Below are positions 42,981-52,641 of a stretch of 64,000 nt of DNA, piece by piece. Every line of letters starts with the position of its first letter. The stretch's first letter is position 1. The position numbers were made by a program, and so were the translations under genes. The DNA comes from Streptomyces sp. DH12. Its GTDB lineage: Bacteria > Actinomycetota > Actinomycetes > Streptomycetales > Streptomycetaceae. The notes beneath the pieces were generated by a model. The model was not told where the DNA came from, did not search any database, and worked only from the letters and a program-made list of their open reading frames with translations. The stretch is from positions 1-64,000 of the forward strand of contig NZ_JAHWGT010000024.1 of the NCBI RefSeq assembly GCF_020873895.1, written 5' to 3'.

Positions 42981-43847
42981 TTACGGCTTGGGCAGGGCGC
43001 AGCCGGGACGGCCGAGGTCGACGGCGTTGCCGGTGCCGACGCAGGCGGCGACGGTGTGGGTCTGCTGGGCGTAGTTGATGCCGCGGCGGACGGTGACCGT
43101 GCCGTTCGCGTCGACCTCGCAGGGGTTGTTGACGGTGCAGCGGCCGCCGGACTCGTTGCCGGTGTTGTTGACGGCGACGACCTTGCCCGTCGCGGTGTCG
43201 ATCACCGGGGAGCCGGAGGTGCCGCCGACGGTGTCGCAGGCCGGGGTGTAGCGGACGGAGTCCTTCCAGGTCCAGTCGCCCTCCTTGAGGCGGTGGGCGA
43301 AGCCGTCGACGGCGCAGGTGTAGACGCGCTTCCAGTAGCCGGAGACGACCGCGATGCCGGCGCCCTGGGCGGGGCGGACGGTGTCGAGTTCGAGGGCCCG
43401 GATCCGGTGGCGGTCCTCTATCTGGCGGTAGGTGCTGGTCAGCTGGTACAGGGCGAGGTCGGTGTCGGTCATCGTCGCGTACGCGATCTTGCCGGCCCGG
43501 AGGGTGGCGACGCGGGTGCCGGCGGCGTCGAGGAGACCGAAGCTGCGGGTCGAGGGCCGGTTCACGACGACGACGCCGGGGCCGGGCATGCCCGTCTCCA
43601 GGCAGTGGCCGTTGGACAGGACCAGCGCGGGGTCGTCGGGGCGCGACTGGGGCAGCCGTACGACGGAGCCGGAGCAGTTGCTGAGCGCCACGGTGCCGGC
43701 GAAGCCGACGGCGGCGGGGGCGGGTGCGGGGGCGGTGGAGACGGTGGCGGGGGCGGCGGCGGGCCGGTCGTCCTGCGCCGCCGCCGGGGCGGAGCCGAGG
43801 CCGAGGAGCGCCAGGGCGAGCAGCGCACCGGCGAGGGGCTTCTTCAT
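42981..43847 (-). CDS. Secreted trypsin-like serine protease
   Basis: 288 residues. Signal peptide (1-25, ending PAAAA), an Ala/Pro propeptide-like stretch, then an S1 domain with the triad H81 (LSNGHCLE), D130 (MTDTDLALYQL) and S211 (VGGTSGSPVI). The active-site serine context GTSGSP replaces the usual GDSGGP, as in glutamyl endopeptidase/V8-like S1B enzymes. Several cysteines can form disulfides (NCSG, GHCLE, YTCAV, PACD, RCTVNNPCE). It is divergent from the aminotransferase gene. ATG 43847 starts MKKPLAGALL. Confidence 0.9.
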   Translation of the reverse strand: MKKPLAGALLALALLGLGSAPAAAQDDRPAAAPATVSTAPAPAPAAVGFAGTVALSNCSGSVVRLPQSRPDDPALVLSNGHCLETGMPGPGVVVVNRPSTRSFGLLDAAGTRVATLRAGKIAYATMTDTDLALYQLTSTYRQIEDRHRIRALELDTVRPAQGAGIAVVSGYWKRVYTCAVDGFAHRLKEGDWTWKDSVRYTPACDTVGGTSGSPVIDTATGKVVAVNNTGNESGGRCTVNNPCEVDANGTVTVRRGINYAQQTHTVAACVGTGNAVDLGRPGCALPKP

Positions 43848-44104
43848 GTGGGGGGTCCCTCCTGTGACGGATGGTCACGCGCATTCTCAGAAATGGGCAT
43901 GTCCGCGACAAGAGAGGGTTTTCGGCCGCGCCCGTCCCGGCGCCCGCTTCGCCGCCCGCCCCGCCGCCCGTTCGGGCGAGCGGAGGAGCCGCGCCCCCGG
44001 CCGCCCCGCGCCCCCGGAGCGAGCGGGGAGCGAGCCCGCGGCCGGGGCGGGACGTGGCACAAAACACGAGGCGCGCCGCCCCCGGCGACCGTAAGCTCGC
44101 GGGC

Positions 44105-45316
44105 ATGCAGGTCATCCAGTCCACGAAGCTCGCCAACGTCTGCTACGAAATCCGCGGCCCGGTGCTGGACGAGGCGATGCGGCTGGAGGCGGCGGGCCAC
44201 CGCGTCCTGAAGCTGAACACCGGCAACCCCGCCGCCTTCGGCTTCGAGTGCCCGCCCGCCATCCTCGAGGACATGCTGCGCAACCTCGGCGACGCCCACG
44301 GCTACGGCGACGCGAAGGGCCTGCTCGCGGCGCGCCGCGCGGTCATGAGCCACTACGAGACGCGCGGCATCCCCCTGTCCGTCGAGGACGTCTACATCGG
44401 CAACGGCGTCTCCGAGCTCATCCAGATGGCGATGCAGGCGCTGCTCGACGACGGCGACGAGGTCCTCGTCCCGGCGCCGGACTACCCGCTGTGGACGGCC
44501 TCCGTGGCCCTGTCGGGCGGCACGCCGGTGCACTACCGCTGCGACGAGCAGGCCGACTGGATGCCGGACCTCGCCGACATCGAGCGCAAGATCACCGATC
44601 GCACCAAGGCGCTCGTCATCATCAACCCGAACAACCCGACGGGCGCGGTCTACGACGACGAGATGCTGCGCAGCCTCACCGAGATCGCCCGCCGCCACAA
44701 CCTCGTGGTCTGCTCGGACGAGATCTACGACAAGATCCTCTACGACGGCACGACGCACACGCCGACCGCCGCCATCGCCCCCGACCTGCTGTGCCTCACC
44801 TTCAACGGCATGTCGAAGAACTACCGGGTGGCCGGCTACCGCAGCGGCTGGCTGGCGGTCTGCGGACCGAAGGCGCACGCCTCCTCGTACATCGAGGGGC
44901 TGACGATCCTCGCCAACATGCGGCTGTGCGCCAACATGCCGGCGCAGCACGCCATCGCCGCCGCCCTCCAGGGCCGCCAGTCGATCGAGGCGCTGGTGGC
45001 GCCGGGCGGCCGCCTGCTGGAGCAGCGCGACGCGGCGTACGAGCGGCTCATCGACATCCCGGGCGTGAGCTGCGTGAAGCCGAAGGGCGCGCTGTACCTC
45101 TTCCCGCGCCTCGACCCGGCCGTCTACAAGATCAAGGACGACCGCCAGATGGTCCTGGACCTGCTGCGGTCCGAGAAGATCATGGTGGTGCACGGCACCG
45201 GCTTCAACTGGCGCGAGCCCGACCACTTCCGCATCGTGACGCTCCCCAACGCCAAGGACCTCACGGACGCGGTGACCCGCATCGGCACCTTCCTGGACGG
45301 CTACGGCCAGCACTGA
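44105..45316 (+). CDS. Pyridoxal-phosphate aminotransferase, AlaA type
   Basis: 403 residues, class I aminotransferase. Key blocks: NTGNPAAFGFECP near the N terminus, YIGNGVSELIQMAM, PAPDYPLWTASVALSGG, INPNNPTGAVY, CSDEIYDKILYDG and the PLP lysine in TFNGMSKNYRVAGYRSGW; R in HFRIVTLP binds the carboxylate. It is closest in appearance to glutamate-pyruvate (alanine) transaminase AlaA of E. coli. ATG 44105 starts MQVIQSTKLANVCYEIRGPVLDEA. Expected to connect alanine, glutamate and pyruvate pools. Confidence 0.93.
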   Translation: MQVIQSTKLANVCYEIRGPVLDEAMRLEAAGHRVLKLNTGNPAAFGFECPPAILEDMLRNLGDAHGYGDAKGLLAARRAVMSHYETRGIPLSVEDVYIGNGVSELIQMAMQALLDDGDEVLVPAPDYPLWTASVALSGGTPVHYRCDEQADWMPDLADIERKITDRTKALVIINPNNPTGAVYDDEMLRSLTEIARRHNLVVCSDEIYDKILYDGTTHTPTAAIAPDLLCLTFNGMSKNYRVAGYRSGWLAVCGPKAHASSYIEGLTILANMRLCANMPAQHAIAAALQGRQSIEALVAPGGRLLEQRDAAYERLIDIPGVSCVKPKGALYLFPRLDPAVYKIKDDRQMVLDLLRSEKIMVVHGTGFNWREPDHFRIVTLPNAKDLTDAVTRIGTFLDGYGQH

Positions 45317-45353
45317 CGGGTGCCGGCGCCGCCGACTTGGGACCGACTCAACT

Positions 45354-45368
45354 TTAGACTGAATCCAA
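45354..45368. promoter_or_regulatory. Fur-family-like operator upstream of a small gene
   Basis: The 15-mer TTAGACTGAATCCAA is a 7-1-7 imperfect palindrome (10 of 14 positions symmetric), the architecture of Fur/PerR/CatR boxes. It is A/T-rich in a GC-rich region and is followed 2 bp on by TAGGAT (45371-45376), a possible -10 box, so it would overlap the promoter of the gene at 45409. Which Fur paralogue binds is not known. Confidence 0.6.
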
Positions 45369-45408
45369 TGTAGGATGGTCTCCTGTCAGTCAGCAGGAGG
45401 CCGTCCCC

Positions 45409-45798
45409 ATGTACGAACCGATCCGCACCAAGTCGGTCCACCGGATGGCCGACGACGATCACGACACGTTCCCGCACCGCTCGCGCGAGGAGGAGCTGGA
45501 CATCCAGCTCGCCGGGCACCTCTCGGCGCTGCTGGCCGTCACCGACGAGCTCGGTGACCCGGCCGCCGAGCGCATCGCCCGGCAGGTGGCCCGGCTGCGC
45601 GGCGCCCCGCCGGCCCGGCACGCCGGCCTGACCGGCGCCGGCCCGTCCTCGCTGCACCGCCGCGCCCACGCGCTGGCCGGGCGGGCCCTGGTCGTCGCGG
45701 CGTCCCGCGCCGACACCGCCGCCGCGATCCTCGCCGCCGAGCGCATGGACGCGCACGCCGCGGCGCTGGGCGAGGACAGCCTGGTCGGCGCGCCCTGA
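45409..45798 (+). CDS. Small conserved-looking protein of unknown function
   Basis: 129 residues. N terminus MYEPIRTKSVHRMADDDHDTFPHRSREEELDIQLAGHLSALLAVTDELGD is acidic with a cluster of His residues; the rest is Ala/Arg-rich helix. No signal or membrane segment. I do not recognise a family. The His/Asp-rich N terminus together with a Fur-like operator suggests metal or peroxide response, but this is a guess. GGAGG at 45396 precedes the ATG, and a terminator hairpin starts one base after the stop, so it is a complete single-gene unit. Confidence 0.8.
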   Translation: MYEPIRTKSVHRMADDDHDTFPHRSREEELDIQLAGHLSALLAVTDELGDPAAERIARQVARLRGAPPARHAGLTGAGPSSLHRRAHALAGRALVVAASRADTAAAILAAERMDAHAAALGEDSLVGAP

Positions 45799-45830
45799 CG
45801 CCGACCGGCACGCCCTGACGCCGGTCGGCG
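45799..45830 (+). terminator. Terminator of the small gene
   Basis: Perfect 10-bp stem, cgccgaccgg (45799-45808) with ccggtcggcg (45821-45830), starting directly at the stop codon, followed by ccccttg. Confidence 0.75.
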
Positions 45831-46123
45831 CCCCTTGACGGCCCCGGTCCGCGACCGCCACAGGTTCGCGGACCGGGTTGCCACCCTTCCCTCCCGACGC
45901 CTCTGCGCCCACGCGCCGCCGCGCACAGGCCCGTGCCCCGCACACAGGCCCGCGCCCCGTGCGCCGGCCGGCGCCACCCCCGCGACCCCGCGCACGCGCA
46001 CGGAAAAGACCCCCGGAACGACGCCGATGTCGTTCCGGGGGCCGTCAGCCGCGGCCGGCCGGGATGACTCCACAGGTCAGGGCGTTGTCGTACGGCCCGG
46101 CCGCGGGTCCGGGGGCGGGCCGC
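45831..46123. other. Intergenic region between the small gene and PEP carboxykinase
   Basis: About 290 bp beyond the hairpin of the small gene. It contains GC-rich sequence with repeated acaggcccg/gcccgcgcc elements (45926-45965) and the PEP carboxykinase terminator listed separately. No gene is supported. Confidence 0.5.
46010..46041 (-). terminator. Intrinsic terminator of PEP carboxykinase gene
   Basis: Perfect 13-bp stem, cccccggaacgac (46010-46022) with its complement (46029-46041), loop gccgat. In the leftward transcript the stem is followed by gtcttttccg, a short U-tract. Confidence 0.9.
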
Positions 46124-47950
46124 TCAGCCCAGGCGCTCGACGAGCGCGCGGTACTCGTCCCACAGTTCCTTCGGGGTGTGGTCGCCGAAGGTCTCCAGGT
46201 GGGCCGGGATCAGGGCGGCCTCCTCGCGCCAGACCTCGGGGTCCACCTTCAGCAGGAAGTCGAGGTCCTCCTCGGGCAGGCCGAGGCCGTCGGTGTCCAG
46301 GGCCTCCCGGGTCGGCAGGACGCCGATCGGCGTCTCGACGCCCTCGGCGCGGCCGTCGAGGCGCTCGACGATCCACTTCAGGACGCGGCTGTTCTCGCCG
46401 AAGCCGGGCCACACGAACCGGCCCGCGTCGTCCTTGCGGAACCAGTTCACGTAGTAGATCCTCGGCAGCTTCGACGCGTCCGCGTCCTTGCCGACCTTGA
46501 TCCAGTGGGCCATGTAGTCGCCCATGTTGTACCCGCAGAACGGCAGCATCGCGAACGGGTCGCGGCGCAGCTCGCCGACCTTGCCCTCGGCTGCGGCGGT
46601 CTTCTCGGAGGCGACGTTCGCGCCGAGGAAGACGCCGTGCTGCCAGTCGAACGACTCGGTGACCAGCGGGACCGCGGAGGCGCGGCGGCCGCCGAAGAGG
46701 ATCGCCGAGATCGGCACGCCCTTGGGGTCCTCCCACTCGGGCGCGATGATCGGGCACTGTGCGGCGGGCACGGTGAAGCGGGCGTTGGGGTGGGCGGCCG
46801 GGGTGCCGGACTCGGGTGTCCAGTCGTTGCCCTTCCAGTCCGTGAGGTGCTCGGGCGCCTTCTCGGTCATGCCCTCCCACCACACGTCGCCGTCGTCGGT
46901 GAGCGCGACGTTGGTGAAGACGGCGTTGCCCCAGAGGGTCTTCATGGCGTTGGCGTTGGTGTGCTCGCCGGTGCCGGGCGCGACGCCGAAGAAGCCGGCC
47001 TCGGGGTTGATCGCGTAGAGGCGGCCGTCCTCGCCGAAGCGCATCCAGGCGATGTCGTCGCCGATCGTCTCGACGGTCCAGCCGGAGATCGTGGGCTCCA
47101 GCATCGCGAGGTTCGTCTTGCCGCACGCGGAGGGGAAGGCGGCGGCGACGTACTTGGACTCGCCCTGCGGCGGGGTCAGCTTCAGGATCAGCATGTGCTC
47201 GGCCAGCCAGCCCTCGTCGCGGGCCATGACGGACGCGATGCGCAGGGCGTAGCACTTCTTGCCGAGCAGGGCGTTGCCGCCGTAGCCGGAGCCGTAGGAC
47301 CAGATCTCCCGGGTCTCGGGGAAGTGGGAGATGTACTTCGTGCTGTTGCACGGCCACGGCACGTCGGCCTGGCCGGGCTCCAGCGGGGCGCCGAGGGTGT
47401 GCACGGCCTTGACGAAGAACCCGTCCTCGCCCAGCTCGTCCAGGACGTCCTGGCCCATGCGGGTCATGGTGCGCATGGAGACGGCCACGTACGCGGAGTC
47501 GGTGATCTCGACGCCGATCGCGGAGAGCGGCGAGCCGACGGGGCCCATGCAGAACGGCACCACGTACATCGTGCGGCCGCGCATCGCGCCGCGGAAGATG
47601 CCCCGCTCGCCGGCGAAGAGCTCCTTCATCTCCGCCGGGGCCTTCCAGTGGTTGGTCGGGCCGGCGTCCTCCTCCTTCTCGGAGCAGATGAAGGTGCGGT
47701 CCTCGACGCGCGCGACGTCGGTCGGGTCGGACGCGGCGTAGTACGAGTTCGGGCGCAGCGTCGGGTCCAGCTTCCGGAAGGTGCCCTTGGCGACGAGCTC
47801 CTCGCACAGGCGCTCGTACTCGGCCTCCGACCCGTCGCACCACACGACTGCGTCGGGCTGGGTGATCGCTGCGATCTCGTCGACCCAGGCGACGAGCGCC
47901 TGGTGCTGGGTGGGGGCCGGGGTGCTGGGAGCCGCGTTGTCGCGCGCCAC
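46124..47950 (-). CDS. pckG: Phosphoenolpyruvate carboxykinase (GTP)
   Basis: 608 residues, the length of the GTP-dependent enzyme. Diagnostic blocks: the PEP carboxykinase kinase-1a loop [14 protein letters not shown] (GTP phosphate binding with the reactive cysteine), [23 protein letters not shown], the metal-binding [31 protein letters not shown] and [12 protein letters not shown]. It converts oxaloacetate and GTP to PEP, CO2 and GDP for gluconeogenesis on amino or fatty acids. GTG 47950 has AAGGAG at ideal distance; the longer ORF has no such site. Confidence 0.97.
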   Translation of the reverse strand: MARDNAAPSTPAPTQHQALVAWVDEIAAITQPDAVVWCDGSEAEYERLCEELVAKGTFRKLDPTLRPNSYYAASDPTDVARVEDRTFICSEKEEDAGPTNHWKAPAEMKELFAGERGIFRGAMRGRTMYVVPFCMGPVGSPLSAIGVEITDSAYVAVSMRTMTRMGQDVLDELGEDGFFVKAVHTLGAPLEPGQADVPWPCNSTKYISHFPETREIWSYGSGYGGNALLGKKCYALRIASVMARDEGWLAEHMLILKLTPPQGESKYVAAAFPSACGKTNLAMLEPTISGWTVETIGDDIAWMRFGEDGRLYAINPEAGFFGVAPGTGEHTNANAMKTLWGNAVFTNVALTDDGDVWWEGMTEKAPEHLTDWKGNDWTPESGTPAAHPNARFTVPAAQCPIIAPEWEDPKGVPISAILFGGRRASAVPLVTESFDWQHGVFLGANVASEKTAAAEGKVGELRRDPFAMLPFCGYNMGDYMAHWIKVGKDADASKLPRIYYVNWFRKDDAGRFVWPGFGENSRVLKWIVERLDGRAEGVETPIGVLPTREALDTDGLGLPEEDLDFLLKVDPEVWREEAALIPAHLETFGDHTPKELWDEYRALVERLG

Positions 47951-48098
47951 GGTTGCTCCTTGTTGAGGGGTTTGTGGTTGTTGCCCCGTGGGGGCTGCGA
48001 CCCGGACGCTGCGCTGCACTGCTACCCCTGGCGCTCATCCGGTGCCGACCGCACTCATTTGATCATCCGACGTGGACGCCCATATGTCCAGAGGGCCT

Positions 48099-48159
48099 CT
48101 CACGTGAGCATCGCCACTTGTGTCCGGTGCGAGGTGGGGCCACCTACGGGGGCGTAGGT
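48099..48159. promoter_or_regulatory. Two palindromes upstream of trhA
   Basis: CTCACGTGAG (48099-48108) is a perfect 10-bp palindrome, and acctacg-gggg-cgtaggt (48142-48159) a perfect 7-4-7 repeat ending 11 bp before the trhA start. Both lie in the divergent region between pckG and trhA and are probable protein-binding sites or, for the second, a leader hairpin that can mask translation. Confidence 0.5.
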
Positions 48160-48170
48160 AGCATTCCGTC

Positions 48171-48863
48171 ATGACCGCCGCCGCCGTGACCAACGAGACC
48201 GACGCCGACACGACGACGACCGCCGAGCTGCTCAAGCCGCTGCTACGGGGGTGGTTGCACGCCGCGATGTTCCCCGTCGTCCTGGTCGCCGGACTCGCCC
48301 TCACGGCGCTCGCCGACTCCACGCGCGGCCGGCTCGCCTGCGCCGTCTACACGCTCACCGCCTGCCTCCTCTTCGGCATCAGCGCCCTGTACCACCGGGG
48401 CGACTGGGGGCCGCGCGCCACGGCGGTGCTGCGCCGGCTGGACCACGCCAACATCTTCCTGATCATCGCGGGCACGTATACCCCGCTGACGCTGCTGCTC
48501 CTCCCGGGGTCCACCGGCCGGGTGCTGCTGTGGGCCGTCTGGGCGGCGGCGGTGGCGGGCATAGCGTTCCGCGTCTTCTGGGTCGGCGCCCCCCGCTGGC
48601 TGTACACGCCGTGCTACATCGCGATGGGGTGGGTGGCCGTCTTCTTCCTGCCGGACTTCCTGCGGACGGGCGGCGTCGCGGTCCTCGTCCTGGTCGTCGT
48701 CGGCGGGCTCCTCTACAGCGCCGGCGGCGTGGTCTACGGCATCAAGAGGCCGAACCCCTCACCCCGCTGGTTCGGCTTCCACGAGGTGTTCCACCTGCTC
48801 ACGCTGGCCGCGTTCATCACGCACTACGTGGGCATCTCCCTGGTGGCCTACCGCCATACGTAG
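48171..48863 (+). CDS. trhA: PAQR-family membrane protein TrhA (hemolysin III type)
   Basis: 230 residues with seven hydrophobic helices after a Thr/Asp-rich N terminus. The family's metal-site residues are present: [34 protein letters not shown] and the C-terminal [20 protein letters not shown]. TrhA/YqfA proteins help balance membrane fluidity; 'hemolysin III' is a historical name. ATG 48171. Its 3' end overlaps the convergent YyaL-type gene by 105 nt, which is unusually long. Confidence 0.9.
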   Translation: MTAAAVTNETDADTTTTAELLKPLLRGWLHAAMFPVVLVAGLALTALADSTRGRLACAVYTLTACLLFGISALYHRGDWGPRATAVLRRLDHANIFLIIAGTYTPLTLLLLPGSTGRVLLWAVWAAAVAGIAFRVFWVGAPRWLYTPCYIAMGWVAVFFLPDFLRTGGVAVLVLVVVGGLLYSAGGVVYGIKRPNPSPRWFGFHEVFHLLTLAAFITHYVGISLVAYRHT

Positions 48864-50894
48864 GCCCTGCCCGACAGTCCCCGGCAAGGCGGTCCCGCCC
48901 CCGTATGTCGTCGGGGCGTCGCAGGTGAAGTGGCGGCACACGTACGCCGCGGGCCGCCCGTCGACCAGGGGCCGGTCGCGCAGCAGCGGGAACTCCTCGC
49001 CGTCCGGCTCCCCCACGGCGACCACCGCGCCCGGCGCCGTGCCGAGCAGCGCGGCCCGGTGCAGCGCGCGGGTGGCGTCCTCGCCGCGCGGACCGGCGAC
49101 CGCGATCTCCCGCGGGCCGTCCAGCAGCGCCTCCGCCACCGCCAGCCCCCAGCCGACGAACCGGGGCGCGCGGGGACCCAGCGCCCGCACCACGCCGAGT
49201 GCCTTCTCCGCGGCGGTCCGGTGGGCCTCCGAGCCGGTCTGCGCCGCGTACGACAGCAGCGCCCCGGCCGCGGCGGTCCACCCGGACGGCGCGGCGTTGT
49301 CGGTGGGGTCCTGCGGGCGGCGGATCAGCGTCTCGGCGTCGTGGGCGGTGTCGTACAGCTGCCCGCCCTCGCCGGTGAAGCGGTCCAGCACGTGGTCGAG
49401 GAGGAAGCCCGCGAAGTCCAGCCAGACGCCCTCGCCGGTGACCGCCGCCAGCGCGAGGAAGCCCTCCGCGACGTCCCCGTAGTCCTCCAGCACCCCGGCG
49501 TTCGCGCCGCGCCGCCCGTCCCTCGACGTCCGCGCGAGCCGCCCCGCCTCGTCGAGGTGGAGCCGCACCAGCAGGTCGGCGGCCTCGGTGGCCCGCTCGA
49601 CGAGGTCGGGCCGGTCGAAGTACGCGCCGGTCTCGGCGAGCGCGGCGACGGCCAGGCCGTTCCACGCGGCGACGACCTTGTCGTCGCGTCCGGGCCGGGC
49701 CCGCTCCGCGCGCGCCGCGAGCAGCCGCTCGCGGATCCGGCCGAGCCGCTCGGCGTCCACCGGCCCGGCGTCCCGCGGCAGCCGCAGCACGGAGGCGCCC
49801 TCCTCGAAGGTGCCCTCCTCGGTGACGCCGTAGTGGTGGGCGGCGTACGCGGCGTCGTCCTCGCCCAGCACCTCGCGCAGCTGCGCGGGCGTCCACACGT
49901 AGTACGCGCCCTCGACGTGCCGGCCCGTGCCGTCGTCGGAGTCCGCGTCCAGCGCGGACGCGAAGCCGCCCTCCGCGGTGCGCAGCTCGCGCACCATGAA
50001 GTCGGCCGTCTCCAGGGCGACCCGCCGGGCGAGGTCGCTCCCCGTGGTCCGCCACAGGTGCGCGTAGGCACGGCACAGCAGGGCGTTGTCGTACAGCATC
50101 TTCTCGAAGTGGGGCACCACCCACTCGCGGTCCACGGAGTACCGGGCGAAGCCGCCGCCCAGCTGGTCGTAGATGCCGCCGCGCGCCATCGCCTCGCACG
50201 TGTCGGCGGCCATCTCCAGGGCGCCCTCGGCGCCGGTGCGGGCGTGGTGGCGCAGCAGGAACTCCACGGTCATCGACGGCGGGAACTTCGGCGCCCCGCC
50301 GAAGCCGCCGTGCTGCTCGTCGTACTCCCGGGTGAGGCCCAGGAGCGCCTGGGCGAGCTCCTGCTCACCGGGCACGCCCTCGCCGGCGACCGCGAGCGAC
50401 CGGCCGGACAGCTCGCGCACGATGTTCCCCGCGACCTCCCCCACCTCGTCGCGCCGGTCCCGCCAGGCCACCGCGACGCCCTCCAGGACCTGCCCGAAGG
50501 ACGGGGACCCGTGGCGCGGCTCGGGCGGGAAGTACGTACCGAAGTAGAAGGGCTCGGCGTCCGGGGTCATGAAGACGGTCATCGGCCAGCCGCCGTGCCC
50601 GGTGGCGGCCTGCACGGCCTCCATGTACACGGCGTCCACGTCGGGCCGCTCCTCGCGGTCGACCTTGACGGGGACGAAGTGCTCGTTGAGGTAGGCCGCG
50701 GTCTTCTCGTCCTCGAAGGACTCGTGCGCCATGACGTGGCACCAGTGGCACGCCGAGTACCCGACCGACAGCAGAACGGGCACGTCCCGCCGTCGCGCCT
50801 CCTCGAACGCCTCCGGCGTCCAGGGCCACCAGTCGACGGGATTGGAGGCGTGCTGGAGCAGGTAAGGCGACGTCGCGGTCGCGAGTCGGTTCAT
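48759..50894 (-). CDS. YyaL/SPATA20-type thioredoxin-domain protein
   Basis: 711 residues. The N-terminal thioredoxin-like domain opens [25 protein letters not shown] and has the [14 protein letters not shown] motif; the rest is a (alpha/alpha)6 barrel of the glycosidase/epimerase-like kind ([38 protein letters not shown]). It is a widespread housekeeping protein without an agreed activity. After the usual C-terminal [11 protein letters not shown] the ORF continues for 48 residues of Gly/His-rich sequence with no family look, antisense to the end of trhA. This may be a late frameshift or stop-loss, or simply read-through. ATG 50894. Confidence 0.88.
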   Translation of the reverse strand: MNRLATATSPYLLQHASNPVDWWPWTPEAFEEARRRDVPVLLSVGYSACHWCHVMAHESFEDEKTAAYLNEHFVPVKVDREERPDVDAVYMEAVQAATGHGGWPMTVFMTPDAEPFYFGTYFPPEPRHGSPSFGQVLEGVAVAWRDRRDEVGEVAGNIVRELSGRSLAVAGEGVPGEQELAQALLGLTREYDEQHGGFGGAPKFPPSMTVEFLLRHHARTGAEGALEMAADTCEAMARGGIYDQLGGGFARYSVDREWVVPHFEKMLYDNALLCRAYAHLWRTTGSDLARRVALETADFMVRELRTAEGGFASALDADSDDGTGRHVEGAYYVWTPAQLREVLGEDDAAYAAHHYGVTEEGTFEEGASVLRLPRDAGPVDAERLGRIRERLLAARAERARPGRDDKVVAAWNGLAVAALAETGAYFDRPDLVERATEAADLLVRLHLDEAGRLARTSRDGRRGANAGVLEDYGDVAEGFLALAAVTGEGVWLDFAGFLLDHVLDRFTGEGGQLYDTAHDAETLIRRPQDPTDNAAPSGWTAAAGALLSYAAQTGSEAHRTAAEKALGVVRALGPRAPRFVGWGLAVAEALLDGPREIAVAGPRGEDATRALHRAALLGTAPGAVVAVGEPDGEEFPLLRDRPLVDGRPAAYVCRHFTCDAPTTYGGGTALPGTVGQGLRMAVGHQGDAHVVRDERGQREQVEHLVEAEPAG

Positions 50895-51330
50895 ACCGCC
50901 ATCGTCGCACGATCAAGCCCTTCCGACCTACGGCATCTGCGACTCCGGCCGGACCCCTCATCTCAGCGGACCAACGCTGCCTCGCAACGATTCGCATCAC
51001 CACGCCTGACGCGTGCAGCGCACGCCCGCGACCGTGCGCACGAGCGAGAGAGCAGCGGGGCACGAATACCTTCGCCACCAGGGACTGGAGGGGATCCCGA
51101 GGTACCAGGTCGCCTGATACCCCAGGACGCTGCCGAGCAGGCCCGCCATGGAGGAGCACAAGGCAGCTCGCACGGACAGGCTCGCTGACGGGACACCACA
51201 CGGAGCACAGCTCCGGTATTGCGGGCTGGACAGCGCGAGGGCACCTGCCGCTCAGCGCACGCCATTGCTCACGACCAGCCGACCGACGCAACAGCCGAGC
51301 GGTCGTGGCGGGCAGATAGACTTCAGCCCC
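50895..51330. other. Junction between core chromosome and accessory island
   Basis: About 435 bp with lower GC than the left flank. Short ORFs on both strands lack ribosome sites and family resemblance. An in-frame extension of the methyltransferase gene back to 51148 is not supported by the conserved start. No tRNA, integrase remnant or obvious direct repeat was found that would mark an attachment site. Confidence 0.5.
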
Positions 51331-52641
51331 ATGAGCACCCCAGGAACACAGATTGACCCTCTCGATGGCGTCCGCATCCTGGACCTTTTCGCCGGTCCCG
51401 GTGGCCTTGATGTGGCCGCACACTTCCTGGGGTACAAGAGTATCGGCATCGAATGGGATCGGAACGCTTGCGAAACCCGTTACGCGGCCGGCCTGCCGAC
51501 GATCCACGCCGATGTCAGCGTCATGCGTCAAACACGTTTCGACGAGATCCCCCAGTCAGTGGACGTGTTGGCCGGCGGGCCCCCGTGCCAGTCTTTCTCC
51601 GTGGCGGGGCGTGGTGCCGGAAGGGCAGCGCTCGAAACCGTGAAAGAGTTCATCCGCCGACTCGTCTCCAGCGAGGAAGAATCCCGGATCGATGAGGACC
51701 TGCACTCCCTCAACGTGGATCCACGCACCGCACTGGTGTTGGAACCCCTCCGCTGGCTCCTCAAGGCAATAGAGACGGACGGCCGTGACCCGTACAGAGT
51801 CATCGTCCTGGAACAGGTGCCGGCGGTCCTGCCCTTGTGGGATGTCTACGCCCAGCTTCTGCGCAGTGGCGAAGGACGACTCCGAGGCGTCAAGTATGAC
51901 GCGGACTGCTGGGAATTGAAGACCGAACAATTCGGAGTCCCACAGACACGCACTCGAGCGGTGCTCGTCGCGCGCCTCGTAGGCTCCGGCGCCGTCTCAC
52001 CACCCGACCCGACAAACCGCCCCTTCGACGTACGTCGCAGAGGGAGTAATACGGGCCAGACGGAAGCATTCCAGACCAAATCCTCCGCCAAGGACACCTG
52101 GGTCTCCATGGCAAAGGCGCTCGATGCCGCTGACGCCCTGCCAGAATCGTCAGTCGACATGTCCAGGTTCCGTACCGAGGGTGACACAAAGTTCTTCGTC
52201 GTATCCAACTACGGATCGAACGGCGACCCCAAAAAGCGCGGTCGGCGGCTTTCCTCCGAACCCGCTTTCACCGTCACCGGCAAGGTGTCCCGCAACAAGA
52301 TCTTCAGGACTCAGGCAGATTTCGACGAAAACAGATTCGACCGTTTCACGATCGCTGAGTCCGGGGTCCTTCAGACCTTCCCGCACAACTTTCCCTGGTC
52401 GGGCAACGACCAGGCGCAGCAGGTCGGAAACGCCGTGCCACCCCGGCTCGGCATGCACGTCCTCAGCAGTGCCCTGAGCGGTACTGCTCCGTCGAAGGCT
52501 CAGCTGGCGGACTCGACTACCTGGCGGGAGGTGAGCCCCGAACTGACCGCTCGACTCCGTGACATCGGGTGCGGTGACCGAACCCGATGCCCCGAGGGCA
52601 GCCATAAGGTCAGCCGGGCTCGCCGGAAGCCCGCCCTCTGA
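51331..52641 (+). CDS. DNA cytosine-5 methyltransferase, candidate DrmMII
   Basis: 436 residues. C5-methyltransferase motifs in order: I (ILDLFAGPGGLDVAAHFLG, residues 16-34), IV with the catalytic cysteine C86 (AGGPPCQSFS), VI (VLEQVP, 160-164; the usual ENV is EQV), VIII (FGVPQTRTRAVLVA), a target-recognition region around 260-350, and X (QVGNAVPPRLGMHVL). It methylates cytosine C5 in a sequence set by the variable region. ATG 51331 begins MSTPGTQIDPLDGVRILDLF. Codon use is less GC-extreme than the left flank, suggesting transfer. Next to drmA/drmB-like genes it fits the methylase of class 2 DISARM. It overlaps the convergent gene by 32 nt. Confidence 0.93.
   Translation: MSTPGTQIDPLDGVRILDLFAGPGGLDVAAHFLGYKSIGIEWDRNACETRYAAGLPTIHADVSVMRQTRFDEIPQSVDVLAGGPPCQSFSVAGRGAGRAALETVKEFIRRLVSSEEESRIDEDLHSLNVDPRTALVLEPLRWLLKAIETDGRDPYRVIVLEQVPAVLPLWDVYAQLLRSGEGRLRGVKYDADCWELKTEQFGVPQTRTRAVLVARLVGSGAVSPPDPTNRPFDVRRRGSNTGQTEAFQTKSSAKDTWVSMAKALDAADALPESSVDMSRFRTEGDTKFFVVSNYGSNGDPKKRGRRLSSEPAFTVTGKVSRNKIFRTQADFDENRFDRFTIAESGVLQTFPHNFPWSGNDQAQQVGNAVPPRLGMHVLSSALSGTAPSKAQLADSTTWREVSPELTARLRDIGCGDRTRCPEGSHKVSRARRKPAL

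Noticed and set aside
40924-44136. 1070-codon leftward ORF
   Set aside because: Composed of Arg/Pro/Ala shadow sequence of the D-aminoacylase, mannosyltransferase and protease genes.
48171-48863. Toxin (hemolysin) role for the PAQR protein
   Set aside because: The name is historical; family members act in membrane homeostasis and no toxin context is present.
50963-51265. Leftward 100-codon ORF in the island junction
   Set aside because: No ribosome site, no recognisable product, cysteine/arginine-rich composition of a chance frame.
51148-51330. Upstream extension of the methyltransferase gene (61 codons)
   Set aside because: The conserved start of the domain is at 51331, the extension lacks a ribosome site and has no family look.
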